Origin: Nocardiopsis sp. FR4
Lineage (GTDB): Bacteria; Actinomycetota; Actinomycetes; Streptosporangiales; Streptosporangiaceae
Length of the DNA: 64,000 nucleotides
NCBI RefSeq assembly: GCF_009830945.1
Contig: NZ_VWVV01000004.1
Coordinates: 124,001-188,000, forward strand
Reading direction: 5' to 3'
In this document: positions 28,131 to 36,959 of the stretch, one piece after another
Position numbering within the stretch: position 1 is the first letter of the stretch
Layout of the letters: the number at the start of each line of letters is the position of its first letter
Notes under the pieces: model-generated
The model's database searches: none
What the model saw: the letters and a program-made list of their open reading frames with translations, nothing else
What the model was told of the DNA's origin: nothing
Program-made: the position numbers and the translations under genes

Positions 28131-29000
28131 TCAGCCCGCCGGCGCGACGGCCCGCAGGCACAGCGCGGTCGAGGGTAGGAGGACCCCGTCCCCGTCCGCG
28201 TAGGAGTCCTCGACGGCCTCGGCGACGGCCCGCCACACCGCGGGGGCGTCCTCGCTCCCGAACCGGTCGCGCACGCGCCGCAGGAGCGCGGGGGGAGCCA
28301 CGGAGCGGGTGAACTCGGCGTACTCGGCTCCCGTCCGCAGCCGGAACGGAACGACCTCCTCCTCGACCGACACCTCACCGAGGCCGGCGGCGCGCAGTTC
28401 CTCGGCCACCCCCTCCGGCTCCGACATGGTGAACGGCCCCGGCGTCCCCGGCGGAGGCGGCTCGAGATCGATCATCTTGCCGAGCACGGCGTAGCCGAAC
28501 GACATCATCGGCGCCGACCGCGGCGGCCCCCACACCGCCGCGGCCAGGACTCCGCCCGGGGCGAGCAGCCCGGCGATCGTCCGCAGCGCACGCACGCGGT
28601 CGAGGGCGAACATCAGGCCCCAGCGGCTGAGCACCACGTCGAAGGAACCCGTTTGCCGGTCGATCGCCTCCAGGTCGCCGACCTCGAACTCGATGTTCCC
28701 CAGGCCCCGTGCCCGCCGGGCGGCGACCTCCAGCATTCCCGGCGAGATGTCGACGCCGACGACCCTCCCCCGCGGGCCGACGGCCCTCGCGGCGGTCAGC
28801 GCCGGCTCGCCCAGCCCGGTGGCGACGTCGAGCACCCGCTGGCCCGGGCGGACGCCTCCCAGCTCCAGGAGGCGGTCCGTCACCCGTGCCGCGCCCCGCT
28901 CGAAGACGGCCAGCGATGCCTCCCAGCCCGGGCTGATGGCGTCCCACGTGGCGCGCTGGTCGCTCTTGACGGTGTGCGGATCGAGTCGTGTGCTCGGCAT
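28131..29000 (-). CDS. SAM-dependent methyltransferase (UbiE-like)
   Basis: 289 aa; ATG after GGGAGGACCCC. Class I Rossmann methyltransferase with motif I 'VLDVATGLGEPALTAA', 'VVGVDISPGMLEVAARRA' (ribose-binding Asp) and 'FDVVLSRWGLMF'. The C-terminal half is a variable acceptor domain. It lies 78 bases downstream of rmlB on the same strand and is probably co-transcribed. It could methylate a sugar or the aglycone; no closer assignment can be made. Confidence 0.85.
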   Translation of the reverse strand: MPSTRLDPHTVKSDQRATWDAISPGWEASLAVFERGAARVTDRLLELGGVRPGQRVLDVATGLGEPALTAARAVGPRGRVVGVDISPGMLEVAARRARGLGNIEFEVGDLEAIDRQTGSFDVVLSRWGLMFALDRVRALRTIAGLLAPGGVLAAAVWGPPRSAPMMSFGYAVLGKMIDLEPPPPGTPGPFTMSEPEGVAEELRAAGLGEVSVEEEVVPFRLRTGAEYAEFTRSVAPPALLRRVRDRFGSEDAPAVWRAVAEAVEDSYADGDGVLLPSTALCLRAVAPAG

Positions 29001-29077
29001 GGGGTCCTCCCGGTCGGGCTGTCTGGGGGTGTGCGCTCGGCGGACGGCGGGTCGGCGAGGGGGACGGCGGACGCCCG

Positions 29078-30061
29078 TCAGCAGGCGACGGTGTCCGTCA
29101 GCGGCCTCCACCAGCGGTGGTTGTCCTGGTACCAGGCGACCGTGCCGGACACTCCGTCCGCGAAGCGGACGGCCGGTACGAAGCCGAGTTCCCGGCGCGC
29201 CTTGGTCCAGTCCAGCGAGTACCGGCGGTCGTGCCCCTTGCGGTCCTCCACGTAGCGGACCCGGTCCCATCCCTCTCCGCAGGCGGCGAGGAGCATGCCG
29301 GTCACCTCCCTGTTGGTCAGCTGCGTGCCGCCGACGTTGTAGACCTCGCCGGGGCGGCCGTACAGCAGGACGCGGTGCACGGCGTCGCAGAGGTCGTCCA
29401 CGTGGAGCCACTCGCGGACGTGCATGCCGTCGCCGTAGAGGGCCACCTCGCGCCCCGTGAGCAGTCGGGTGATCGAGGAGGAGACCAGCTTCTCGGGGAA
29501 CTGGTAGGGACCGTACCCGTTGCAGCTGCGGATGATCCGCACGTCCATCCGGTGCGTCCTGTGGTAGGAGAGCACCAGCAGGTCCGCCGCGGCCTTGGAC
29601 GCCGAATAGGGCGAGGAGGGCCGCAGCGGCGCCTGTTCCCCGCACGATCCCCGCTCCACCGACCCGTAGACCTCGTCGGTGGAGACGTGCACGAACGGGC
29701 CGACGCCGTGCAGCCGGCACGCGTCGAGGACCGTCTGGGTGCCCAGGACGTTGGACACGACGAAGTCCTGTGCCGCCAGGATGGAGCGGTCGACGTGCGA
29801 CTCGGCGGCGAAGTGGACGACGACGTCGTGCGCGGCGACGAGGTCGCCGACCAGGGCGGTGTCCGTGGTCTCCCCCCGGACGAAGGTCAAATCCGGGTCG
29901 TGCTCCACGGGGGCGAGGTTCTCCCTGTTCCCCGCGTAGGTGAGCTTGTCGAGCACGGTGATCCGCCGGGGCCGTCCGCCCGGGAGGGACCGGGAGCCGA
30001 GCAGCCGCCGGACGTAGTTGGAACCGATGAATCCGGCGGCGCCGGTGACGAGCATCCTCAT
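29078..30061 (-). CDS. rmlB: dTDP-glucose 4,6-dehydratase
   Basis: 327 aa. NAD-dependent extended SDR forming dTDP-4-keto-6-deoxyglucose, the branch point to deoxyhexoses. 'VTGAAGFIGSNYVRRL' cofactor loop, 'DKLTYAGNRENL', 'HFAAESHVDRSI', 'HVSTDEVYGSV' (Asp-Glu catalytic pair), 'YSASKAAADL' (YxxxK) and 'VYNVGGTQLTNREV' match RmlB closely. Full length. Upstream is the PLP-lyase gene on the same strand, 145 bases away. Confidence 0.95.
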   Translation of the reverse strand: MRMLVTGAAGFIGSNYVRRLLGSRSLPGGRPRRITVLDKLTYAGNRENLAPVEHDPDLTFVRGETTDTALVGDLVAAHDVVVHFAAESHVDRSILAAQDFVVSNVLGTQTVLDACRLHGVGPFVHVSTDEVYGSVERGSCGEQAPLRPSSPYSASKAAADLLVLSYHRTHRMDVRIIRSCNGYGPYQFPEKLVSSSITRLLTGREVALYGDGMHVREWLHVDDLCDAVHRVLLYGRPGEVYNVGGTQLTNREVTGMLLAACGEGWDRVRYVEDRKGHDRRYSLDWTKARRELGFVPAVRFADGVSGTVAWYQDNHRWWRPLTDTVAC

Positions 30062-30206
30062 ACGTCGGTCCGCCTCACGTCGTCTCCGCCCCTACGCCCC
30101 GCCGGCCCCCTCCCCGGGGCGCCGCCCCGGGTCCGTGGCGGCGTCCGCCCGGTCCGCGGACCGTTCATGTGTCCACCCCTCCGCGTCGTGGTGGGACGCC
30201 CACCGG

Positions 30207-31334
30207 TCAGCCGGTGGCGTCCAGTGCCGTCAGTAGGTCCTCGACCAGGTCGGCTCCGTCCTCGATCCCGGCTGACAGGCGGACCAGGCCGTCGGTGATG
30301 CCCAGCCGCAGCCGTAAGTCCCGGGGAAGCCCGGCGTGCGTCGACCGCGCCGGGCACTGGATGAGCGACCGGACACCGCCCAGGCTCACCGCGCACGAGT
30401 AGAGCCGGAGCCGGCGGAAGAGCTTGTCGGGGTCGCCCGTGAACTCGAAGCTGAGGACCGACCCCGGCCCCGCCATCTGCCTGCGGGCCACGCCGTACTG
30501 GCGGTGCCCGGGGAGCCCGGGGTAGTGAACGGCCCCCGTGAGCCCCGCGTCCTCCAGCGCCCCGGCGACGGCCCGGGCGTTGTCCACCTGCCTGGCCACG
30601 CGCAGGGAGAGCGTCTTCAACCCCCGGTGCACCAGGTAGCAGTCGAGGGCCCCGGGGACGCTGCCCACCGCCGTGCGGTACGCGAGCAGCCTCTGGTGCA
30701 CCCCTTCGTCCCGGCAGACGAGCGCTCCGCCGAGTACGTCGGAGTGGCCCGCGATCGACTTGGTGGTGCTGTACAGGCTCACGTCCGCGCCGAGCCGCAG
30801 CGGCTGCTGCAGCGCCGGGCTGGCCAGCGTGTTGTCCACCACGACCACCGCGCCCGCCGCCCGGGCGCGCGGGCACACGTCGGCCAGGTCGGCGATCTTG
30901 AGCAGCGGATTCGTCGGCGCCTCGATCCAGACCATGTCGGCACCCGGCGCCAGGGCGGCGCCCAGTTCTCCCGGGTCGGTCAGGTCCGCGTGCTCCACCG
31001 TGATCCCGCGCCGGGACAGGAGGGCGAACAGCGCCCGCGTCCCGCCGTAGACGTCGTCGGAGGCGACCAGCCTCCCACCCGGCGGGAGGAGGGACAGGAC
31101 GGCGTCCCCGGCGGCCTGTCCCGAGGAGTACGCGGTGGCGAAGGGCGCGTCCTCCAGGGAGGCCAGCGCGCGCTCCAGCCCCTCCCGTGTCGGGTTCTCA
31201 CCACGGGAGTAGAAGTAGCGCGGGGGGTCCTGGAACCGCTGGTCGTAGGTCGTGGCGACGTGGACGGGCGGGACCACGGCCCCGGTACCGTCGGTTTCCT
31301 GCCCGGCGTGGACGACCCTCGTGTCGAACCGCAT
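30207..31334 (-). CDS. Cystathionine gamma-synthase/lyase-family PLP enzyme
   Basis: 375 aa. Fold-type I enzyme of the Cys/Met-metabolism family. 'YFYSRGENPTREGLERALASLE', 'VWIEAPTNPLLKIADL' and the PLP lysine in 'LYSTTKSIAGHSDVLGG' are conserved. Members include MetB, cystathionine and methionine gamma-lyases; CalE6 of the calicheamicin locus belongs to this family. The start lies one base beyond the stop of the SufS-like gene, so both are co-translated. Together they can release reduced sulfur from cysteine, homocysteine or methionine. Substrate not readable from sequence. Confidence 0.88.
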   Translation of the reverse strand: MRFDTRVVHAGQETDGTGAVVPPVHVATTYDQRFQDPPRYFYSRGENPTREGLERALASLEDAPFATAYSSGQAAGDAVLSLLPPGGRLVASDDVYGGTRALFALLSRRGITVEHADLTDPGELGAALAPGADMVWIEAPTNPLLKIADLADVCPRARAAGAVVVVDNTLASPALQQPLRLGADVSLYSTTKSIAGHSDVLGGALVCRDEGVHQRLLAYRTAVGSVPGALDCYLVHRGLKTLSLRVARQVDNARAVAGALEDAGLTGAVHYPGLPGHRQYGVARRQMAGPGSVLSFEFTGDPDKLFRRLRLYSCAVSLGGVRSLIQCPARSTHAGLPRDLRLRLGITDGLVRLSAGIEDGADLVEDLLTALDATG

Positions 31335-31335
31335 G

Positions 31336-32619
31336 TCACAGGAACCGGGTGGTGGGGTGGTCGGCCGTCCAGCTCCCCGGCCGCAGCGTGCCGAGCGCCC
31401 GGACGAGCAGGTCGATCTCCTCCACTGTGTTGTAGACGCCGAAGGAGACGCGCACCGTGCCCAGCAGACCGAGGTCGTCGAGGAACGTACTGGCGCAGTG
31501 GACCCCGCTGCGCACCGCGATGCCGTGGCGGTCCAGGTGCCCGCCCACGTCGTAGGGGTGGACACCGTCGACGACGATGGAGACGATGCCGCTGGGATCG
31601 GCCGCGGGGTCGCCCACCACGCGCACGCCCTCCACCCCTCCGAGCGCGCGGACGGCGTGGCCGACGAGTTCGGCGTCGTGGCGGCGCACTGCGTCCCACC
31701 CGAGGCCCTCCAGGAAGTCGAGGGCCGCCACGAGCCCGACCGCCCCCGCGACGTCGGGGGTCCCCGCCTCCATCCGGGCCGGAACCGGCACGTGGCGCAC
31801 CGGGGCGTCGTGGGCGACGCCCTTCACGGTCCCGCCCCCGACCTGGTAGGGGGGCAGGTCGGCCAGCAGGTCCCGCTTGCCGTAGAGGACGCCCACGCCC
31901 ATGGGGCCGTAGACCTTGTGGCCGGAGAAGCAGTAGAAGTCGGCGTCGAGCTCGCGGACGTCCACCGGCCGGTGCGGAACGGCCTGGGCGCCGTCCACCA
32001 CCACGGGGACTCCGTGCCGGTGTGCGTCGGCGATCATCGCGCGCACGGGGTTGACGGTTCCGAGGACGTTCGAGACGTGGGCGACGGCGGCGAGCCGGAC
32101 ACGGGGGCCGAGTGCCGCCCGGAAGTCCGCCTCGTCCACGTGCCCCCGGCCGTTCACGGGGACGACGACGAGTTCCGCGCCCCGCTGCTCGCAGAGCCTG
32201 CGCCACGGGAGCAGGTTGGAGTTGTGCTCCATCCCGCTGACCACGACCTGGTCGCCCTCGCCCACGACCCTCCTGCCGAAGGTGTCAGCCAGGAGGTTCG
32301 TCGCGGCGGTCGTGCCCTGTGTGAACACCACCTCGTCGGGGTGCTCGGCGTTCAGGGCCCTGCGCACCCGGTCGCGCGCCCCCTCGTAGAGTTCGGTCGC
32401 CGCCAGGCTCAGGCTGTAGTACCCGCGCCCGACGTTGCTGTTGGCGCGGGAGTAGTAGTCGACGAGCGCGTCCACGACCTCGCGCGGCTTCTGGGTGGTG
32501 GCGGCGTTGTCGAGGTAGGTGAGGGGCAGGCCGCCGCGGCGGGTCTCCAGGATGGGGAAACGGTCCCTCACGGCGCGGCCGACCGCGGGCCCCGCCTCGA
32601 CCGGGACGGCGCGGTTCAT
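31336..32619 (-). CDS. SufS/CsdA-type cysteine desulfurase
   Basis: 427 aa. Class V PLP enzyme that takes sulfur from cysteine as an enzyme persulfide. It has 'YLDNAATTQKPREVVDAL', 'GMEHNSNLLPWRRL', the PLP lysine in 'FYCFSGHKVYGPMGVGVLYG' and the reactive cysteine in 'RSGVHCASTFLDDLG', which corresponds to the RxGHHC active site of SufS. There are no suf or isc scaffold genes beside it; instead it is coupled to a Cys/Met lyase and shares the locus with a ThiS-like carrier. This points to sulfur donation for a metabolite rather than to Fe-S cluster assembly. Confidence 0.9.
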   Translation of the reverse strand: MNRAVPVEAGPAVGRAVRDRFPILETRRGGLPLTYLDNAATTQKPREVVDALVDYYSRANSNVGRGYYSLSLAATELYEGARDRVRRALNAEHPDEVVFTQGTTAATNLLADTFGRRVVGEGDQVVVSGMEHNSNLLPWRRLCEQRGAELVVVPVNGRGHVDEADFRAALGPRVRLAAVAHVSNVLGTVNPVRAMIADAHRHGVPVVVDGAQAVPHRPVDVRELDADFYCFSGHKVYGPMGVGVLYGKRDLLADLPPYQVGGGTVKGVAHDAPVRHVPVPARMEAGTPDVAGAVGLVAALDFLEGLGWDAVRRHDAELVGHAVRALGGVEGVRVVGDPAADPSGIVSIVVDGVHPYDVGGHLDRHGIAVRSGVHCASTFLDDLGLLGTVRVSFGVYNTVEEIDLLVRALGTLRPGSWTADHPTTRFL

Positions 32620-33052
32620 CCGGCCCCCTCCCCCCGGACGGGGGCGTGGGCTCCGTCGGGAACCACCGCCGACGGCTGCGCCAGCGCCTCCCGGCGGTGC
32701 GGCGCGGGTGCCGCCACGCTGCTCCTGGAAACAAAAAACTTGAAATTCCTATTGCCACCCTGACATGAGAAGACAGAGTGAGCGACACGGGGCCGGACCC
32801 CGGCGCGCGAGCCGCGGACGGCGGGTGCGCCTCCGGGCGTCGGGGTCAGCTGGCTCTCGGAGCCCCGCCGGTCGGGTAGGACCGGATGAACCGGGGCGAT
32901 TCGCGCTGGGTGGGACATACCTCAGCCACCATCTTCCATGCAGATGACCACAAGGACCGTGTCACACCATGGCACATTACCACTTAATTTTAAAGCTTCA
33001 AGGATTCAGAAGCGGGCACCGAAGGCCCCTCGGCACACCCGCGCGGCCCCCT
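32620..33052. other. 433-base intergenic region with AT-rich islands
   Basis: Lies between the start of the SufS-like gene and the end of the HxlR gene, both on the minus strand. Two AT-rich stretches (about 32730-32760 and 32980-33010) stand out from GC-rich sequence. The first is probably the promoter region of the sulfur operon, though no clean -35/-10 pair was found. Short open frames here have poor codon bias and no ribosome site. Confidence 0.45.
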
Positions 33053-33748
33053 CTAGACCGCTTCCACCGCCTCCTGGGACCGCTTGCGCGGGGCCTCGGC
33101 GCCTTCGATGAGGCCGAGCAGTGCCATCGCGCGCTGGACGCACTCCTCGTCGCCGTCCAGGGAGAGCCTGCCGCTGACCACCGCCATGAACGGGTTCAGG
33201 TTGCCGGAGCCGATCTCCACGAAGGTCCTCGCGTCGGTGACCGCGAGCATGGCGGGGGCCTCGCAGCGCCCCTCGTGAGCCGTGGCCCTGCCCCCCTCGA
33301 CGCGGATGTGGAAGTCCGTCCCGTCGACCCGGAACTCGTAGCACTCGTCGGCGTCCCCCGCGCGGGAGGGGTCGAGCATGGACTGCACCGCCAGGAAGCC
33401 CCAGTGCGGCCGCACCTCCTGGCCCTCGTCCGGGGCACCGAGGTGCTCCAGGCCCCAGTGGGCTATCTGGAGCACGGGTTCCCGCAGCCGCTCTCCGTGC
33501 TCGGTGAGCTCGTAGCCGCGCTCGTTCTCCCCCGCCGCCCTGCGGATCACGCCTTGCTCGGCAAGGAATTTCAAGCGCTCGGCGAGGAGGTTGGTGCCGA
33601 TGCCCGGCAGGGAGTCCAGGAGGTCCCGGTAGCGGGCGGGGCCGAGGAGCAGCTCGCGCACGATCAGGAGCGTCCACCGCTCGCCGATGATGTCCAGCGC
33701 TGATGCCAGACCACAGTACTGGTTGTAGCTACGGCGTGTCCGAGCCAT
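33053..33748 (-). CDS. HxlR-type regulator with C-terminal SCP2-like domain
   Basis: 231 aa. Residues 1-110 are an HxlR winged helix: 'YNQYCGLASALDIIGERWTL', 'GIGTNLLAERLKFLAEQGVI', 'YELTEHGERL'. Residues about 125-215 resemble an SCP2/sterol-carrier domain ('DFHIRVEGGRATAHEGRCEA', 'NPFMAVVSGRLSLDGDEE'), which could bind a hydrophobic ligand. This fusion is common among actinomycete HxlR regulators. Divergent from the tldD-like gene, with an inverted repeat GTAGTA...TACTAC between them. Confidence 0.88.
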   Translation of the reverse strand: MARTRRSYNQYCGLASALDIIGERWTLLIVRELLLGPARYRDLLDSLPGIGTNLLAERLKFLAEQGVIRRAAGENERGYELTEHGERLREPVLQIAHWGLEHLGAPDEGQEVRPHWGFLAVQSMLDPSRAGDADECYEFRVDGTDFHIRVEGGRATAHEGRCEAPAMLAVTDARTFVEIGSGNLNPFMAVVSGRLSLDGDEECVQRAMALLGLIEGAEAPRKRSQEAVEAV

Positions 33749-33767
33749 CGGACCTCACCTTCACAGC

Positions 33768-33798
33768 GTAGTAGATTCACTTCCTAATCACATACTAC
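33768..33798. promoter_or_regulatory. Inverted repeat, candidate HxlR operator
   Basis: GTAGTA (33768-33773) and TACTAC (33793-33798), 19 bases apart, in an AT-rich island 20 bases upstream of the HxlR start and about 190 bases before the tldD-like gene. A dimeric winged-helix regulator could bind it and control both genes. Confidence 0.4.
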
Positions 33799-33991
33799 TT
33801 CATCCTTGCTCATCTCATCGGCCCGTGACCCCCCGCCACCTGCGCGGGCACCGCTTCCCGTTCCCCCGTGGAGCGGTCGGGGGTCTCGTCCGGGCCCCGG
33901 CGAACCGCTATGTTCTGCGCTGACGCTCAACCGGCCGGTCGGCCGGTTCCGAGCCGCCACAGCACCGACGGCCGCCGCCCGGGAGGAACCC

Positions 33992-35482
33992 TTGCCAGGA
34001 GACGTGGATCCCGGCCTCTTCGACCTTCGCCCGCGCGAGACCGCAGGCGCGGCCCTGGAACGGGCGGCGCGGCTGGGGAGCGGGCACGCGTCCGCGCGCG
34101 TCGGGTTCCTCCGCCGCTCCTCGGTGTTCCTCCACGACGGGGTGCCGTCGAGCGGTTCGGACACCGTCGACACCGCGGTGTCGGTGCGGGTGCTGCGGGG
34201 CGGCGGGACGGGGTTCGCCTCCCTCACCGACCCCACCCCCGGGACCGCGGTGCTCTGCGCGGAGCGCGCTGTGCGCATGGCGGACGCGACCGCGCGGGCC
34301 GGGGTCGGCGGCGCGGCCCTGGCGGAGGAGCCGGTGCACCGGGCGACCTGGTGCTCGGAGTACGAGGTGAACCCGTTCGACGTGCCGTCGGGGGACAGGG
34401 CTGCGCTCATGGCGGACTGGAGCCGGCGCCTGCTCCGCGTCCCCCCGGTGTCCCACGTCTGGGCGATGCTCGTCGTCACCGAGGAGAACACGTTCTACGC
34501 GGACTCGGCGGGGACCGAGACCGCGCAGCGGCGGATACGCATGCACCCCATGCTGGTGGCGGTGGGCACCCACCCGCGCACGGGGGCGTCCGCGAGCCTG
34601 CGGACGCTCGGGGGCCCCAGCGGACAGGGCTGGGAGTACCTGGCGGGCACCGACTGGGACTGGGACGCCGAACTCGAGGAACTGCCGGGGCACCTGGAGG
34701 CGAAGCTGCACGCGCCCCCCGTCGAACCGGGCCGGTACGACCTGCTCATCGACCCGTCGAACCTCTGGCTGACCCTGCACGAGTCGGTCGGCCACGCCAC
34801 GGAGCTCGATCGGGTCCTGGGCCACGAGGCCGGGTACGCGGGCACGTCCTTCGTCTCCCCCGACCGCGTGGGGGCGCTGCGCTACGGCTCGGAGCTGATG
34901 AACGTCACCGCCGACCGCACGGAGCCGGGCGGGCTGGCGACGGTCGGCTTCGACGACGAGGGCGTGGCCGCCCAGCGCTGGCCCCTGGTGGAGAACGGGG
35001 TGCTGACCGGGCTCCAAGTCGACCGGCGCGGCGCGCACACGGTCGGGGCCGACCGGTCCAACGGGTGCGCGTACGCGGAGTCGGCGGCGCACGCGCCGCT
35101 CCAGCGCATGCCCAACGTCTCGCTCCAGCCGGTCCCGGGCGGACCGTCGACCGAGGACCTCATCAGCGGGATGGCCGACGGCATCTACGTCGTGGGCGCG
35201 GCGGGCTGGTCCATCGACATGCAGCGCCGCAACTTCCAGTTCACCGCCCAGCGGTGCTACCGCGTACGCCGGGGGGAGCTGGCGGGCCAGCTCGGCGGTG
35301 TCGCCTACCAGGGGACGACCCTCGACTTCTGGGCCTCGCTGACGGCCGTGGGGGGCACCGGTACGTACCGGCTCTTCGGAGCGGACCTGTGCGCCAAGGG
35401 CCAGCCCGTACAGGCCGCCCCGGTCGGCCACGGCTGTCCCGCGGCGCTGTTCGAGGGGGTCCGCGTCCAGCGCACCGCCTGA
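33992..35482 (+). CDS. TldD-like metalloprotease subunit
   Basis: 496 aa from a TTG with GGGAGG five bases ahead (longer in-frame starts exist but lack a ribosome site). The TldD/PmbA family motif HExxxH is present as 'LTLHESVGHATELDRVLGHE', which binds the catalytic zinc in TldD. Other family blocks are 'YDLLIDPSNLWL', 'GYAGTSFVSPDRVGALRYGS' and 'MADGIYVVGAAGWSIDMQRRNF'. TldD works with TldE on small or unfolded peptides, for example trimming the microcin B17 leader; TldD/E homologues also occur in lincosamide clusters. The TldE-like partner follows 38 bases downstream. No peptide substrate is evident here. Confidence 0.9.
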   Translation: MPGDVDPGLFDLRPRETAGAALERAARLGSGHASARVGFLRRSSVFLHDGVPSSGSDTVDTAVSVRVLRGGGTGFASLTDPTPGTAVLCAERAVRMADATARAGVGGAALAEEPVHRATWCSEYEVNPFDVPSGDRAALMADWSRRLLRVPPVSHVWAMLVVTEENTFYADSAGTETAQRRIRMHPMLVAVGTHPRTGASASLRTLGGPSGQGWEYLAGTDWDWDAELEELPGHLEAKLHAPPVEPGRYDLLIDPSNLWLTLHESVGHATELDRVLGHEAGYAGTSFVSPDRVGALRYGSELMNVTADRTEPGGLATVGFDDEGVAAQRWPLVENGVLTGLQVDRRGAHTVGADRSNGCAYAESAAHAPLQRMPNVSLQPVPGGPSTEDLISGMADGIYVVGAAGWSIDMQRRNFQFTAQRCYRVRRGELAGQLGGVAYQGTTLDFWASLTAVGGTGTYRLFGADLCAKGQPVQAAPVGHGCPAALFEGVRVQRTA

Positions 35483-35520
35483 GCGGGCGGCGCGTCCGCG
35501 CACGCAGACGAGGAGGACGA

Positions 35521-36930
35521 GTGGCCGAACACACGCCCCAGGACACCGCCGAGAGGGTGCTGGCCGACTGCGGCGCCGACGGATGCGTGGTCGTCGTCGA
35601 GCGGACGAGCACCGCCTACCTGAGATGGGCGGGGAACACCGTCATCGGGAACGGACACACGGACGAGGGGCGCACGACCGTCGCGGCCCTGCGGGACACA
35701 CCGGAGGGAACGGCCGCGGGTGTCGTCTCCCGGGGCGGCGTCCGAGGCCTGGACACGGCGGGCATAGCCGAGGACGCACGGCGGGCCTCCTTCCAGAGCA
35801 TCCCGTCGCGGGACGCGCCCGCCCTGCCCGGCCCGCGGGAGGCGCCCGCCTCCTCCGCCGCGGACTGGGACGCCCCCGTCCCCGGCGTGCTGGAGGACGC
35901 CCTGGCGGTCGTTCCCGAGGAGCTGGGGTCCGTCTTCGCCCGGGCGCGGGCCGAGTCCCGACTGCTCTACGGATACGCCGAGCACCGTATCCGCACCACG
36001 TATCTGGCGTCCTCCTCCGGAACGCGCCTGCGGCACGTGCAGCCCTCGGCGACCCTGGACCTCACCGTGCGCGCCGCCGACAGTCCCGCCTCGTCCTGGG
36101 CGGGGGACAGCGCGTCCGGCGACCCGCTCACGCCCTTCCCCCCGGGCTGGGTCGCGTCCATGGACGACCGCCTGCGCGAACGCCCCTGGCGGAAGGAGCG
36201 CTCCGTCCTGCCCCCGGGGCGCTACGAGGTGCTGCTCTCCCCCTCCTGCGTCGCGGACCTCATGCTGCACATGTACCGGAGCATGGACGCGGAGGAGGCT
36301 CTGGCGGGGCGCACCGCCTTCGGGCGGCCCGGAGGGGGAACGCGCGTCGGGGAGCGGCTCACCCGGCAGCCGCTGACGCTGCGGAGCGACCCGGGATCGC
36401 CGGGCCTGGGATGCGTGCCCTTCGTCGTGGCCCGGGACGCCGAGGGCTCCGTCTTCGACAGCGGGCTCGCCCTGCGGCCCACGGACTGGATCGCGGACGG
36501 CACCCTCGGGGCCCTCGTGCGCGACCGCCGGTCGGCCCGGGGCGCCGGCGCCGCGGCCACCCCGAGGACCGACAGCCTGTGCTTGGCGGGCCCGGCGGAC
36601 GCGCCGTCGCTCGCCGACATGGTGGCCTCCACGGACCGGGCGCTCCTTCTCACCAGCCTGTGGTACCTGCGCCAGGTCGATCCCGGATCGCTGCTTCTGA
36701 CCGGACTGACACGCGACGGGGTCTACCTGGTCGAGAACGGCGAGATCACGGGCGCGGTCGGGAACTTCCGCTTCGAGGAGAGCCCCCTCGGAATGCTGGA
36801 CCGCGTGGTCGAGGTGGGCCGGACCGAGCGGACCCTGCCCCGGGAGTGGGGGGACTGCTCCACCCGGACGGCCATGCCCGCCCTGCGCGTGGCCGGTTTC
36901 ACGATGTCCTCGACGACCACCTCGTCCTAG
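35521..36930 (+). CDS. TldE/PmbA-like protease subunit
   Basis: 469 aa from a GTG after GAGGAGGACGA. The PmbA pattern is seen in 'RYEVLLSPSCVADLMLHM', 'GVYLVENGEITGAVGNFRFEES' and the C-terminal 'TAMPALRVAGFTMSSTTTSS'. It lacks the HExxxH zinc motif, as TldE does; the pair forms a heterodimer in which TldE completes the active-site cavity. Slightly divergent in its centre from housekeeping PmbA. It belongs with the TldD-like gene; with the HxlR regulator divergent, this is a self-contained unit. Confidence 0.88.
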   Translation: MAEHTPQDTAERVLADCGADGCVVVVERTSTAYLRWAGNTVIGNGHTDEGRTTVAALRDTPEGTAAGVVSRGGVRGLDTAGIAEDARRASFQSIPSRDAPALPGPREAPASSAADWDAPVPGVLEDALAVVPEELGSVFARARAESRLLYGYAEHRIRTTYLASSSGTRLRHVQPSATLDLTVRAADSPASSWAGDSASGDPLTPFPPGWVASMDDRLRERPWRKERSVLPPGRYEVLLSPSCVADLMLHMYRSMDAEEALAGRTAFGRPGGGTRVGERLTRQPLTLRSDPGSPGLGCVPFVVARDAEGSVFDSGLALRPTDWIADGTLGALVRDRRSARGAGAAATPRTDSLCLAGPADAPSLADMVASTDRALLLTSLWYLRQVDPGSLLLTGLTRDGVYLVENGEITGAVGNFRFEESPLGMLDRVVEVGRTERTLPREWGDCSTRTAMPALRVAGFTMSSTTTSS

Positions 36931-36959
36931 GCGTGTTCCCTGCCGCCCGGGGCCGGGTG

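Noticed and set aside
31336..32619. Reading the SufS-like gene as part of a housekeeping Fe-S assembly operon
   Set aside because: No sufB/C/D, iscU or nif-like scaffold gene adjoins it; it is coupled to a Cys/Met lyase instead.
32765..32947. 60-codon plus-strand frame in the intergenic region, considered as a RiPP precursor for TldD/TldE
   Set aside because: No ribosome site, Arg/Gly-rich shadow-like composition, no core/leader pattern.
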